A DNA stretch of 64,000 bases. Origin: Pseudophaeobacter sp. Its GTDB lineage: Bacteria; Pseudomonadota; Alphaproteobacteria; Rhodobacterales; Rhodobacteraceae. The notes beneath the pieces were generated by a model. That model saw only the letters and a list, made by a program, of their open reading frames with translations. It did no database searches and had not been told where the DNA came from. Each line of letters begins with the position of its first letter. The first letter of the stretch is position 1. A program made the translations under genes and the position numbers. Positions 26,112-34,950 of this stretch are shown piece after piece. The stretch covers positions 1 through 64,000 of the forward strand of contig JALUXC010000012.1 of assembly GCA_027019165.1 (NCBI GenBank), given 5' to 3'.

Positions 26112-26142
26112 AAAAGGCCCGGTTTTTTGCCGGGCCTTTTTT
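26112..26142. terminator. Bidirectional Rho-independent terminator
   Basis: AAAAGGCCCGG (26112-26122) and CCGGGCCTTTT (26130-26140) form an 11-base-pair stem with a TTTTTTG loop, followed by TT. A-tract and T-tract flank the stem, so it works for the amidohydrolase operon (+) and for the glycosyltransferase gene ending at 26149 on the minus strand. Confidence 0.92.
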
Positions 26143-26148
26143 GATTAT

Positions 26149-27192
26149 TCAGCCTTCGGACCAGAGGGCCTGATAGACCGCTTCGATCCCCTCGGCTTCG
26201 GCTCTGGCGCTAAAGCTGTGAAGAGTGATGTCTCGGGCATCGCGGGCCATCTGCGCGTGGCGGCCCGGATCGGTCAGAATACTACGGACGGCCTCGACCG
26301 CGGCTTGGCCAGCCTCCAGTGGCACGATCAGCCCGCTTTTTCCCTGTGCGGAAAAGGCCCGATAGTAGCCCGTCTCTGACCCCACGAAAGGCACGCCGCT
26401 GGCCATCCCTTCGAGCGGGGCCATGCCGTAGCCTTCATAGCGGGGGAGTTGCACCACCAGCGACAGGGCGCGCAACAGCTGGGGCAGCTCAGCGGCGGGG
26501 ATTTCGCCGGGAAAGAGGATGCGATCCGTCAGGCCTGCAGCCGCGATGCGGGCTTGCAGATCCTTCAGGAACGCCTGATGCTCGCGCGCGGCGCGCCCGA
26601 CAACGAGTGCCACCGCATCCGGCACTGAAGGCAACAGATCGATCATGGCCTGGACAAATACATCAGTGCCCTTTTCGGGGCGAATGCGGCCCACGGTGGC
26701 AATTCCGAGTTTGCCGCCATAGCCGAGCGCTGCCCAGGCGCTGGTGCGGTTCTCGGCGGGCCGAAGAACCTCTGTATCTACCCCATGTGGCACCACCGCA
26801 CGCAAATGCGGCACGAACTCAGCGGCCTTTTCCGTGGTCGCAATGACCGCGTCCATGCGGCTGATCAGCCAGCGTGGAAAGGCCGAGTGCCGCCGCTGTG
26901 CCGCTGAGGTAAAGACGATGCGGATCGGCAGGCGCAGCACATCCCGCGCCCAGATCGCCGCCCGCATTTCCGTATTGCGCCGGACGTGCCAGATGGCAAA
27001 GGGTTTGCCCTCAGGGGGGCTGTGGCATAGACGCCGTGCCTCAGCGGTGCTGATCGGGTCGGGGCAGCCGGGCAGGGGGCGCCCCACAAGACGCAGATCG
27101 TGGCTCAAAGCCTGCTGGCGGATGACATTGGCGGCCGTGGCCGATACGCCAGTGAAATTGCGGTTGAAGTTGGTGACAAAAAGATCAGGCAT
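26149..27192 (-). CDS. Glycosyltransferase family 4 protein
   Basis: 347 residues with the GT-B C-terminal domain of family 4: GRIRPEKGTDVFVQAM near 180-195 and the E-x7-E nucleotide-sugar motif RYEGYGMAPLEGMASGVPFVGSE. The N-terminal half has VRRNTEMRAAIWARD and VVPHGVDTEVL. It overlaps the 3' end of waaA by 8 bases (start ATG 27192), so it very likely adds a sugar during lipopolysaccharide core or lipid A-Kdo assembly in the cytoplasm. The precise donor and acceptor are unknown. Confidence 0.85.
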   Translation of the reverse strand: MPDLFVTNFNRNFTGVSATAANVIRQQALSHDLRLVGRPLPGCPDPISTAEARRLCHSPPEGKPFAIWHVRRNTEMRAAIWARDVLRLPIRIVFTSAAQRRHSAFPRWLISRMDAVIATTEKAAEFVPHLRAVVPHGVDTEVLRPAENRTSAWAALGYGGKLGIATVGRIRPEKGTDVFVQAMIDLLPSVPDAVALVVGRAAREHQAFLKDLQARIAAAGLTDRILFPGEIPAAELPQLLRALSLVVQLPRYEGYGMAPLEGMASGVPFVGSETGYYRAFSAQGKSGLIVPLEAGQAAVEAVRSILTDPGRHAQMARDARDITLHSFSARAEAEGIEAVYQALWSEG

Positions 27193-28519
27193 CGGACTGT
27201 ACCTCTGCCAATTCCAGACGTTCAATCAACACATCGGTGATCCCATCAAGCTGCTGCGCCTGTTCCTTGGCAAAGCGGATTGCAGCTGCCCGCGTGGTCT
27301 CCAAGGCGCTTTCATCCTCCAGCCAGTTCCCAATAGCCTGTGCCAGTTCTGCCGCATCGGATATCTCCACCGCCCCTCCCGCGGCGATCATTGGCGGAAA
27401 GGTCTCGGCAAAGTTGTTGGTTCCGGGGCCGGTGATCACGGCGGCACCTGCGCTGGCGACCTCAAAAGGATTGTGACCTCCGATCGGCAAAAGCGAGCCG
27501 CCGAGGAAAACAATGGGAGCCAGAGCGTAGAAGGTGCCAAGTTCACCAAGCGTATCGGCCAGATAGACCTGGATCTGCGGGGTCAGCCCTTCACCGGAAC
27601 TGCGCCGCGCCGAGGTCAAACCCGCCGCTTCAATCAGCGTGGAAACCTCGTCTGCGCGGTCAGGGTGGCGTGGGATCAGGACAAGGCACAGGTCAGGGTG
27701 CCGCTGTAAAAGGGCTTCATGAGCTTTCAGGACAATCTCTTCTTCGCCTTTATGAGTGGAGGAGGCGATCCAGACGGGGCGCTCCCCGGTTGCGCGGCGC
27801 AAGGTCTCAAGGGTTGTTTTATCGACCGGCAGCGGCGCAGCGCCGGCTTTGAGGTTGCCCCCGGGCAAGACACGCGTGGACTCTGCCCCCAGTGAGATGA
27901 GGTTTCGCGCCATCTGGTCGTTCTGGCTGAGAAAGAGATCGAAACGCGACAGGATGAACTTGGCGGTCGCGGCGCGCTTGCGCCAGCTTTCAATGGATCG
28001 CTCAGACAGGCGGGCATTGACCAGCGCCAGATGCGTACCGGCTTTATGGGCGGCATCCAGCGTCACGGGCCACAGCTCGCTTTCTACAAAGATCCCCGCA
28101 TCCGGGCGCCAATGGGAGAGGAACCGGCGCACCGGACCTGCGGCATCCAGCGGTGCGAACTGATGCACAGCGCAATCCGGCAGGCGTTTTGCAGCCATTT
28201 CAGCTGAGGTGGCCGTGCCCGAGGTCAGCAGGAATCGCGCCTTTGGCAGGCGCTCGGCCAGTTGATTGATCAGGGTGATGGCGGCGAGGCTTTCGCCGAC
28301 AGAGGCGCCGTGAAACCAGATCAGGGGGGCACCGGAGGGCAGCGCCGGGCGTGGCTGGCTGGCGTGGCCCATGCGCTCACGCTGGCGCGCCTTGGAAACG
28401 CCTTGTGCGGCCAGTTTGGCCGCCACTTTGCGATAGGCAAAGGGCGCAAGCAGCGCGGTTGCGGCGCGATAGGCGTGAAACAGGGCCGTGGCCGCACCGC
28501 CCGAGGTTTGGCTTGTCAT
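27185..28519 (-). CDS. waaA: 3-deoxy-D-manno-octulosonic acid transferase (Kdo transferase)
   Basis: A 444-residue GT30 enzyme transferring Kdo from CMP-Kdo to lipid A precursor at the inner membrane. The family opening is visible after a short hydrophobic N-terminus (PFAYRKVAAKLAAQG), then IWFHGASVGE with the catalytic Glu, SGTATSAEMA, PDAGIFVESELWP, and the C-terminal VFLGGSLLPIGGHNPFEVA motif. Translation starts one base after the moaA stop, and the gene overlaps the following glycosyltransferase, forming a moaA-waaA-GT4 unit. Confidence 0.94.
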   Translation of the reverse strand: MTSQTSGGAATALFHAYRAATALLAPFAYRKVAAKLAAQGVSKARQRERMGHASQPRPALPSGAPLIWFHGASVGESLAAITLINQLAERLPKARFLLTSGTATSAEMAAKRLPDCAVHQFAPLDAAGPVRRFLSHWRPDAGIFVESELWPVTLDAAHKAGTHLALVNARLSERSIESWRKRAATAKFILSRFDLFLSQNDQMARNLISLGAESTRVLPGGNLKAGAAPLPVDKTTLETLRRATGERPVWIASSTHKGEEEIVLKAHEALLQRHPDLCLVLIPRHPDRADEVSTLIEAAGLTSARRSSGEGLTPQIQVYLADTLGELGTFYALAPIVFLGGSLLPIGGHNPFEVASAGAAVITGPGTNNFAETFPPMIAAGGAVEISDAAELAQAIGNWLEDESALETTRAAAIRFAKEQAQQLDGITDVLIERLELAEVQSDA

Positions 28520-28520
28520 C

Positions 28521-29528
28521 TCAGCCGCCGGTGTGGCTCATGTGGCGGGGCATCTGCCCGCCAAGCGTCTGCCGGGAATAGTCGAAATCATGGCCCTTGG
28601 GCTTGAGGTTGATCGCTGCGCGAATGGCCTCTTCAAGCGGGGCCTCGGTATCGGGGTGATCGCGCAAGGGTGCACGCAGATCTGCCATGTCCTCTTGGCC
28701 GAGGCACATGTACAATTCGCCCGTGCAGGTCAGGCGCACCCGGTTGCAGCTTTCGCAGAAATTATGGCTGAGCGGGGTGATAAAGCCGATCTTTTGCCCT
28801 GTTTCCTCAAGCCGCACATAGCGCGCAGGCCCCCCCGTGCGTTCGGCCAGATCTGTCACCGTGTAGTGGTTTTCGTATTCGCGGCGCACGTCTTTGAGGG
28901 ACCAGTATTGATCCAGCCGGTCTTCATTGCCGATGTCGCCCATGGGCATGACCTCGATCCAGGTGAGGTCGATGCCGCGCTCGGCGCACCAGCGGGTGAT
29001 CTGGGGCAGTTCCGGTTCGTTGAAACCTTTGAGCGCGACGGCGTTGATCTTGATGCGTAGACCCGCCTTTTGCGCCGCATCGATGCCGCGCAAGACCTGT
29101 GGCAGGCGACCCCAGCGGGTGACATCCGCGAATTTCTGTTCGTCCAGCGTATCAAGCGAGACATTGACCCGCCGTACGCCCGCATCGAACAGATCCTGCG
29201 CATACTTCTCAAGCTGCGAGCCATTGGTGGTCAGCGTCAGCTCCTTCAGGGCGCCGCTATCGAGGTGCCGCGTCATGGCGCGAAAGAAGGTCATGATCTC
29301 ACGCCGTACCAAAGGTTCACCGCCAGTGATGCGCAGTTTCTCGACCCCCATGCCGACGAAGGTCGAGCAGAGCCGGTCCAGTTCTTCCAGCGTCAACAGC
29401 TCCTTCTTTGGCAGAAAGGTCATGTTTTCCGACATGCAATAGACGCAGCGGAAATCACAGCGGTCAGTGACCGAGACGCGCAGGTAGGTGATGGCGCGGG
29501 CGAAGGGATCTATCAGCGGAGCAGTCAT
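28521..29528 (-). CDS. moaA: GTP 3',8-cyclase (molybdenum cofactor biosynthesis protein A)
   Basis: A 335-residue radical-SAM enzyme that converts GTP to the first intermediate of molybdopterin synthesis. The N-terminal 4Fe-4S cluster ligands are Cys24, Cys28 and Cys31 in [11 protein letters not shown]. The C-terminal cluster has [18 protein letters not shown], and the protein ends in the conserved Gly-Gly. ITGGEPL near 70 is the SAM-contact motif. Start taken at ATG 29528. It heads an operon with waaA (one-base spacing); the functional link is not obvious. Its product would serve enzymes such as IorAB at the left of the window. Confidence 0.95.
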   Translation of the reverse strand: MTAPLIDPFARAITYLRVSVTDRCDFRCVYCMSENMTFLPKKELLTLEELDRLCSTFVGMGVEKLRITGGEPLVRREIMTFFRAMTRHLDSGALKELTLTTNGSQLEKYAQDLFDAGVRRVNVSLDTLDEQKFADVTRWGRLPQVLRGIDAAQKAGLRIKINAVALKGFNEPELPQITRWCAERGIDLTWIEVMPMGDIGNEDRLDQYWSLKDVRREYENHYTVTDLAERTGGPARYVRLEETGQKIGFITPLSHNFCESCNRVRLTCTGELYMCLGQEDMADLRAPLRDHPDTEAPLEEAIRAAINLKPKGHDFDYSRQTLGGQMPRHMSHTGG

Positions 29529-29641
29529 GGCAGAATAGGTAAAGCGCGCTTTGCCCTGCGGCAAGAGGCGAGTGCATTTTCGTCAACCAAGGCCGGATTT
29601 TCCATCTGGCCAGATGCGTGGGCGGGCCGTAGGTTCGGATC

Positions 29642-30115
29642 ATGCGACTGACGATATTCACAACTTCCGCCCTCTCCCTGCTGCTGCTTGGTGGCTGCGG
29701 CGACTTTGAACTGCCCAAACTTCCGAGCCTCAAGAAGGAGGAGCCTGCGCCTGTGCCTGCGCAAACCGGACCACAGACGCCTTTGGATGCGACGGGGGGT
29801 GCCCTGGATGTACCTGAAGGGCTGCTCAACGCCCCGGAGGAGGAAGCAGATGTTGCGCCGGAGACGGTCTTTACCGGAACCGCGCAGGTTGTTGCCTCGC
29901 TGGGGGATCCGGCAGTACCGGGGCTTTGGATGGAAACCTCTCTTGTCAGCAACCCGCAAACGGCTCGTCTGCGCAGCGCAAACGGTTCGGAGGTTGTTGT
30001 GACGCTGAAGCCATCTCCGACGACGGGCAGTGCGCGGGTTTCTATTGCGGCCATGCGCGCCCTTGGCGTTCCCCTGACGGAACTGGTGGAATTACAGGTC
30101 CGCCCGGCGAATTAA
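29642..30115 (+). CDS. Predicted lipoprotein, function unknown
   Basis: 157 residues with a lipoprotein signal: a basic start, a hydrophobic run and LLLLGGC, so lipidation is expected on Cys19. A Pro/Glu/Ala-rich low-complexity linker occupies about 25-75, then a compact C-terminal part (FTGTAQVVASLGDPAVPGLW...RVSIAAMRALGVPLTELVELQV) that looks like a small beta-rich domain. I do not recognise the family. It is divergent from moaA with a 113-base gap, so it has its own promoter, and is followed directly by a long palindromic element. Confidence 0.7.
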   Translation: MRLTIFTTSALSLLLLGGCGDFELPKLPSLKKEEPAPVPAQTGPQTPLDATGGALDVPEGLLNAPEEEADVAPETVFTGTAQVVASLGDPAVPGLWMETSLVSNPQTARLRSANGSEVVVTLKPSPTTGSARVSIAAMRALGVPLTELVELQVRPAN

Positions 30116-30217
30116 AGCGTCTGACGAACAACCTGAGGCAGAATGCATTACGTAACGCGTTGAAATCTATGATTTCATGCAGCGTTGCGTGATTCAAGTT
30201 TTTCGCAAGACGCTCTA
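30114..30217. repeat. About 100-base imperfect palindrome (MITE/REP-like) between convergent genes
   Basis: The two halves pair around the centre TGAAATC-TAT-GATTTCA (30161-30177). The outer ends AAAGCGTCTGACGAA (30114-30128) and TTCGCAAGACGCTCT (about 30202-30216) are near-complementary, with further matches between GTAACGCG and GCAGCGTTGCGT. It fills the gap exactly from the stop codon of the lipoprotein gene to the stop codon of the DNA alkylation repair gene. As RNA it would form a long hairpin from either strand. The symmetrical ends suggest a small mobile or repeated intergenic element, and it may now act as the terminator for both genes. Confidence 0.6.
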
Positions 30218-30913
30218 GCCTTCGTCTGGGGACTCGTTTTTGAGATATTTCCCGGCTTCCTTGCGGGCAAAGGGCTTCATTGCATCGCCATGCTCCGCCA
30301 GAAACGCGCGCGTCGCCTCTGCGTCATGTTTGCTGAGATCGCGCAGCCACCAAGCGACGGCTTTCTGGATGAACCAATCCCGGTCAGGCACATAAGCAGC
30401 CGCCCAGCCAAGGATCCGGCTCCGGCGTAGCTGATCTTCGGGTTTGATATTGTTCAGCTTGGCCCAGGGCAGGGTGGCTACAAGGGCGGCGCGGCGGGTC
30501 CACATGTGGTCGGACTGGGTCCATGCCTCGACCTCGTCAAGGCGCGAGGGATCCGCGACCAGCCGTTTTTGGGCCGCCATACAGGCGTGATCGGCAATGG
30601 CCCAACTGTCAAAATCCGGCACCCAGGAGGCGAGCAATTGCCAGACAGGTTCGTCCCCTTTGATGCGGGCCTGGGTGAGCAGTTTGGACGCTGCAAGGCG
30701 CGCCTCGAAGATATCTGTGCCCCACAGATCTGCCGCCAGCGCGACCAGCTCTTCCACCGCCAGCGTCTTGCGCCAGCCCTTGGTCAGATCGTTCAGTGCG
30801 GGGTTGGAAATGCCTAAAACCCTCCGCGTCTGCTTGTGATAGGCGGCCATCTGCTCGGCCCGGCCTGGCTCGATCTCGGCGTTCAACTGCTCAAGGGCGT
30901 CTTCCAGCGTCAT
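30215..30913 (-). CDS. DNA alkylation repair protein (AlkD-like HEAT-repeat glycosylase family)
   Basis: This 232-residue, almost entirely helical protein has the AlkD/AlkC-superfamily pattern: YHKQTRRVLGISNP near 25-38, LWGTDIFEARLAASKLL near 63-79, DFDSWAIADHAC, and ...WFIQKAVAWWLRDLSKHD near the C-terminus. The catalytic aspartate of AlkD falls in this last WxxRxxA/WWLRD type region in homologues; assignment here is tentative. It starts 3 bases after the glmS stop (TAA-CCC-ATG), so it is the third gene of a glmU-glmS operon. Confidence 0.8.
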   Translation of the reverse strand: MTLEDALEQLNAEIEPGRAEQMAAYHKQTRRVLGISNPALNDLTKGWRKTLAVEELVALAADLWGTDIFEARLAASKLLTQARIKGDEPVWQLLASWVPDFDSWAIADHACMAAQKRLVADPSRLDEVEAWTQSDHMWTRRAALVATLPWAKLNNIKPEDQLRRSRILGWAAAYVPDRDWFIQKAVAWWLRDLSKHDAEATRAFLAEHGDAMKPFARKEAGKYLKNESPDEG

Positions 30914-30916
30914 GGG

Positions 30917-32740
30917 TTATTCCACGGTCACGGATTTGGCGAGGTTACGGGGCTGGTCCACATCGGTGCCTTTGGCCACGGCGGTGTGATAGGCCAGCAT
31001 CTGTGCAGGCAGGGCATAAAGGATCGGCGCGAGGCTGTCGTGGATCTGCGGCATGCGGATCGTCTGCCAGACCTCGTCCCCTGCTTCGGCCAGCCCTTCG
31101 GCGTCCGACACCAGCATGACCTTGCCCTTGCGTGCCATCACTTCCTGCATGTTCGACACGGATTTGTCGAACAGATCATCGCGCGGGGCAAAAACAACGA
31201 CAGGCATATTGTTGTCGATGAGTGCGATGGGCCCGTGTTTCAATTCGCCCGAAGCATAGGCCTCGGCGTGGATATAGCTTATCTCTTTCAGTTTCAGCGC
31301 GCCTTCAAGGGCCAGCGGGAACATCAACCCGCGCCCCAGGAACAGCACATCACGCGCTTCGCTGAGTTTGAGAGAGGCTTGCCGGATTGCCTCGTTCTGC
31401 TCCAGCGCGGACGACAGCACATTGGGCAAACCGCGCAGGGCAGAGATATGCGCCTGCAAGTCTTCTTCGCTGATTTCGCCCCGGTCAGTTGCGGCCTTCA
31501 GTGCCAGCATCAGAAGCACGCTCAACTGACAGGTAAAGGCCTTGGTCGAGGCAACGCCGATTTCCACCCCCGCGTGAATGGGCAGCGCCAGATCGCTTTC
31601 CCGCGCGATGGAGCTTTCGGGGACATTGACCACCGACAGGATCTGATCCGCCTTGCCCTCACAGTAGCGCAGCGCGGCCAGAGTATCGGCGGTCTCGCCC
31701 GATTGAGAAACGAACAGAGCCGCCGTGCGCGCCGGGATCGGTGGTTCGCGGTAGCGGAACTCGGACGCGATATCGACCTCGACCGGGATGCGTGCAAGCT
31801 TTTCGAACCAGTATTTCGCGGTGAGGCAGGCATAAAACGCAGTGCCGCAGGCCACTAGGGTCAGCCGGTCGATCTGGGCGAAATCGATCTGGTCTCCGGG
31901 CAGGTGCACCGCGTCTTCGCCCACCGGCAGATAGTGGCGGATGGCTTCGGCAATCACCGTGGGTTGTTCGGCGATTTCCTTGGCCATGAAGTGTTTGTGG
32001 CCGCCCTTGTCGACCTGGGTCGCGTCGATCTGGATCGTCTTAACCGCGCGGTTCGCCAGCTCTCCATTGGCATCGCGTATTTCCAGGCTTGTCCGGGTGA
32101 GGACAGCGCAATCGCCTTCCTCCAGATAGGTGATCCGGTCGGTGAGCGGCGCAAGCGCGATGGCATCACTGCCCACAAACATTTCGCCATCGCCGTGGCC
32201 GATCGCCAGAGGAGAGCCCTTGCGGGCGGCGACCATCAGGTCTTCTTCGCCGTCAAAGAGGAAGGCCAGCGCAAAGGCGCCATCCAGCCGCGAGAGGGTC
32301 TTTTGCGCGGCCTCAACTGCAGACAGGCCCCCTTGCATGTAGCGTTCGGTCATCAGGGCGATGGTTTCGGTGTCGGTTTCGGTCTGAAACTCGATCCCGG
32401 CCTCGGCCAGCTCGGCGCGCAGATCGCGGTAATTCTCGATGATCCCGTTATGCACCACGGCCACGGCGCCGGCGCGATGAGGATGCGCGTTACCCACCGA
32501 GGGTGCACCATGGGTGGCCCAGCGGGTGTGGCCGATACCGGATTTTCCGGGCAGCGGATCATGTACCAAAAGGTCGCTCAGGTTGACCAATTTGCCGACG
32601 GCGCGGCGGCGGTCCAGCTTGCCCTCGTAGACCGTTGCAATACCGGCGCTGTCATAGCCGCGATATTCGAGCCGCTTCAGCGCCTCAACCAGCAGGGGCG
32701 CAGCTTCATGATTGCCAAGAACTCCGACGATACCACACAT
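30917..32740 (-). CDS. glmS: Glutamine--fructose-6-phosphate aminotransferase (isomerising)
   Basis: 607 residues making glucosamine-6-phosphate from fructose-6-phosphate and glutamine, the entry to peptidoglycan and LPS amino sugars. The N-terminal glutaminase domain begins CGIVGVLG with the nucleophile Cys2, and two SIS sugar-isomerase domains follow (VSQSGETADT near 345, LGRGLMFPLALEGALKLKEISYIHAEAY near 470-497), ending with the conserved KSVTVE. Start is ATG 32740, overlapping the glmU stop as TGATG, with GGAG upstream; a GTG one codon earlier would add a residue before the Cys1 nucleophile. No glmS ribozyme is present, as expected outside Firmicutes. Confidence 0.97.
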   Translation of the reverse strand: MCGIVGVLGNHEAAPLLVEALKRLEYRGYDSAGIATVYEGKLDRRRAVGKLVNLSDLLVHDPLPGKSGIGHTRWATHGAPSVGNAHPHRAGAVAVVHNGIIENYRDLRAELAEAGIEFQTETDTETIALMTERYMQGGLSAVEAAQKTLSRLDGAFALAFLFDGEEDLMVAARKGSPLAIGHGDGEMFVGSDAIALAPLTDRITYLEEGDCAVLTRTSLEIRDANGELANRAVKTIQIDATQVDKGGHKHFMAKEIAEQPTVIAEAIRHYLPVGEDAVHLPGDQIDFAQIDRLTLVACGTAFYACLTAKYWFEKLARIPVEVDIASEFRYREPPIPARTAALFVSQSGETADTLAALRYCEGKADQILSVVNVPESSIARESDLALPIHAGVEIGVASTKAFTCQLSVLLMLALKAATDRGEISEEDLQAHISALRGLPNVLSSALEQNEAIRQASLKLSEARDVLFLGRGLMFPLALEGALKLKEISYIHAEAYASGELKHGPIALIDNNMPVVVFAPRDDLFDKSVSNMQEVMARKGKVMLVSDAEGLAEAGDEVWQTIRMPQIHDSLAPILYALPAQMLAYHTAVAKGTDVDQPRNLAKSVTVE

Positions 32741-34095
32741 CACTTGGCTCCTTTTGCCTGGCGGGCCTTCTTGGCACGCAGCATGTCCATCAGTTTGCGC
32801 GCGCGCCCCGGTTTGTTTTCCTGAGCGCTGCGCGAGATCGCGAGATCTCCGTCTGCGACGTTCTTCGTGACCACGGTGCCGCTTGCGGTCATGGCTTCGT
32901 CACCGACACGCACCGGAGCCACCAGAAGGGTGTTCGATCCTATAAAGCTGCGCGCGCCAATTTCGGTGCGGTGCTTCATCACGCCATCATAGTTGCAGGT
33001 GATCGTGCCGGCGCCAATGTTTGTGGCCTTCCCGACCGAGGCATCGCCCACGTAGGACAGGTGATTGACCTTGGCCCCTGCAGCGATTTCGGCATTCTTG
33101 ATCTCGACAAAGTTGCCGATGTGGGTGTCCTCAGCCAGCTCTGCTCCGGGGCGCAGGCGGGCATAGGGGCCGACCTTGGCGCCGCGGCTGACATGGCAGC
33201 CCTCCAAATGCGAAAAGGCGCGGATCAGAGCGCCGCTTTCCACTGTAACGCCGGGGCCAAAGACCACATTGGGTTCGATCACCGTGTCCCGGCCCACCAC
33301 TGTGTCAAAGGCGAAATAGACGGTTTCCGGCGCCATCAGGGTGACGCCGTTTTCCAGTGCCTCGGCGCGGGCGCGGGCCTGAAACAGGGCATCGGCTTTG
33401 GCCAGCTCGGTGCGCGAGTTGATGCCAAGGGTTTCAGCCTCATCACAGGCGACGGCGGTAACGCGCAGGCCTTTGCCGCGGGCCAGGGCGACCAGGTCTG
33501 TGAGGTAATACTCGCCCGAGGCGTTGTCATTGCCGACTTCAGAGATCAGCTCGAACATCACGGGCGAGGCGCAGGCCATCAGACCCGAATTGCAAAACCT
33601 GATCGCGCGCTCGGTGTCGGTGGCGTCCTTGAACTCCACGATCCGCTCCAGGCTGTCGCCCTCCATTACCAGACGCCCATAGCGACCCGGATCGGCAGCC
33701 TCAAATCCCAGAACCACCAGATCCGCCTCTGCGCGGGCATTGACCATGCGGGTGATGGTCTCTGCGCTTACAAACGGGGTGTCACCGTAAAGAACGACCA
33801 CGTCGCCAGCGAAGCCCGCCAGCGCCTCGCGGGCCTGATCTACCGCATGGGCGGTTCCGAGCTGTTCTTCCTGCAAGACCACCTCGGCGGACTCATCCAT
33901 CTCTGCCACGGCAGCGCGCACGGCCTCGGCCCCATGCCCTGCGACCACCACGATCCGCTCAGGCTCCAGCGCGCGGCCTGCGGCCATGGCGTGTTCCAGC
34001 ATGGGCGCCTGGGCGATGGGGTGCAGAACCTTTGGCAGGTCCGAATTCATCCGCGTGCCTTTGCCTGCGGCCAGGATGATGAGGGCTGTGCTCAT
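32740..34095 (-). CDS. glmU: Bifunctional UDP-N-acetylglucosamine pyrophosphorylase / glucosamine-1-phosphate N-acetyltransferase
   Basis: A 451-residue bifunctional enzyme. The N-terminal nucleotidyltransferase has LAAGKGTRMNSDLPKVLHP (8-26), YGDTPF and the SGEYYLTDL block near 190. The C-terminal left-handed beta-helix has hexapeptide repeats from about 255, with GPYARLRPGAEL, NFVEIKNAEI, KVNHLSYVGDA and GAGTITCNYDG for the acetyltransferase site. It makes UDP-GlcNAc from the GlmS product after GlmM (not in this window). First gene of the glmU-glmS-alkylation repair operon; divergent from gph with 130 bases between starts. Confidence 0.96.
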   Translation of the reverse strand: MSTALIILAAGKGTRMNSDLPKVLHPIAQAPMLEHAMAAGRALEPERIVVVAGHGAEAVRAAVAEMDESAEVVLQEEQLGTAHAVDQAREALAGFAGDVVVLYGDTPFVSAETITRMVNARAEADLVVLGFEAADPGRYGRLVMEGDSLERIVEFKDATDTERAIRFCNSGLMACASPVMFELISEVGNDNASGEYYLTDLVALARGKGLRVTAVACDEAETLGINSRTELAKADALFQARARAEALENGVTLMAPETVYFAFDTVVGRDTVIEPNVVFGPGVTVESGALIRAFSHLEGCHVSRGAKVGPYARLRPGAELAEDTHIGNFVEIKNAEIAAGAKVNHLSYVGDASVGKATNIGAGTITCNYDGVMKHRTEIGARSFIGSNTLLVAPVRVGDEAMTASGTVVTKNVADGDLAISRSAQENKPGRARKLMDMLRAKKARQAKGAK

Positions 34096-34225
34096 GTGAT
34101 GTTTCTCTTTGTCTTTTCAGCGCCCCCGTTTTATCCGCTAACATTGGGCGTGCAAGCCATTGAATCATCAAACTAGGTTGCGGCTTGCAACATCATGCGG
34201 CGGAAATGCGCCGAAAGGGGACGAT

Positions 34226-34888
34226 ATGCGTACGGTGATCTTCGATCTCGATGGAACTCTGGCGGATACCTCGGGAGATCTACTGGCGGCGGCCAATGCC
34301 TGTTTCCGCCAGATGGGGTATGGAGATGTGCTGACCCACCCGAAGGATGCGGGGATCGCCCTGCGTGGCGGCAAACGCATGCTGACCGAAGGGTTGAAAC
34401 GCGTCGGCGCATATCACGAGACCACGGTCGAAGACTACTACCCCGTCTTGCTGGACGCCTATCGCGAGGCGATTGACCTGCACACGTTTCTCTACCCCGG
34501 TGCGATGGATGCAGTGGAGGCGCTGAAGCTGCGGGGCTACGGCGTTGGCATCTGTACCAACAAGCCCGAGGCTCTGGCCGAACAGCTGATGCGCTCACTT
34601 GGCGTGCGCGAGGCCTTTGCCTCGCTTGTCGGGGCAGACACGCTGCCGGTGCGCAAACCCGACCCTGCGCCTCTGTTCGAGGCGGCCCGCCGGGCCGGAG
34701 GCGATCCAGCGCGCACGGTCCTGATCGGCGACAGCGACACTGACCGCAATACCTCGTCCGCAGCGGGCGTGCCTTCGGTCCTGGTGACCTTTGGCCCCTC
34801 CGGGGAGGATATGGCGGCGCTGGCGCCCGAGGCACTGCTGCACCGTTACGAGGATTTGCCCGACATCGTCGACCAATTATTGTCATAG
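34226..34888 (+). CDS. gph: Phosphoglycolate phosphatase (HAD superfamily)
   Basis: 220 residues. The HAD nucleophile motif DLDGTLADTSGD is near residues 6-17, with motif II in ICTNKPEALAE, and motifs III/IV in VRKPDPAPL and LIGDSDTDRNTSSAAG. The helical cap is of the Gph/PGP type. Start taken at ATG 34226 behind GGGGACG. It removes phosphate from 2-phosphoglycolate produced by DNA repair or oxygenation, though related HAD enzymes have other substrates. It is followed within 63 bases by the aminotransferase gene on the same strand. Confidence 0.85.
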   Translation: MRTVIFDLDGTLADTSGDLLAAANACFRQMGYGDVLTHPKDAGIALRGGKRMLTEGLKRVGAYHETTVEDYYPVLLDAYREAIDLHTFLYPGAMDAVEALKLRGYGVGICTNKPEALAEQLMRSLGVREAFASLVGADTLPVRKPDPAPLFEAARRAGGDPARTVLIGDSDTDRNTSSAAGVPSVLVTFGPSGEDMAALAPEALLHRYEDLPDIVDQLLS

Positions 34889-34950
34889 GCAGTTTGACGA
34901 GGCGTGTCTTCGCCCTTGACCAGAAGGCGGGCCGGCCTCAAAAACAGATC

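Noticed and set aside
32740-32760. Possible glmS ribozyme/riboswitch
   Set aside because: glmS starts inside the glmU stop codon, leaving no leader; the ribozyme is a Gram-positive feature.
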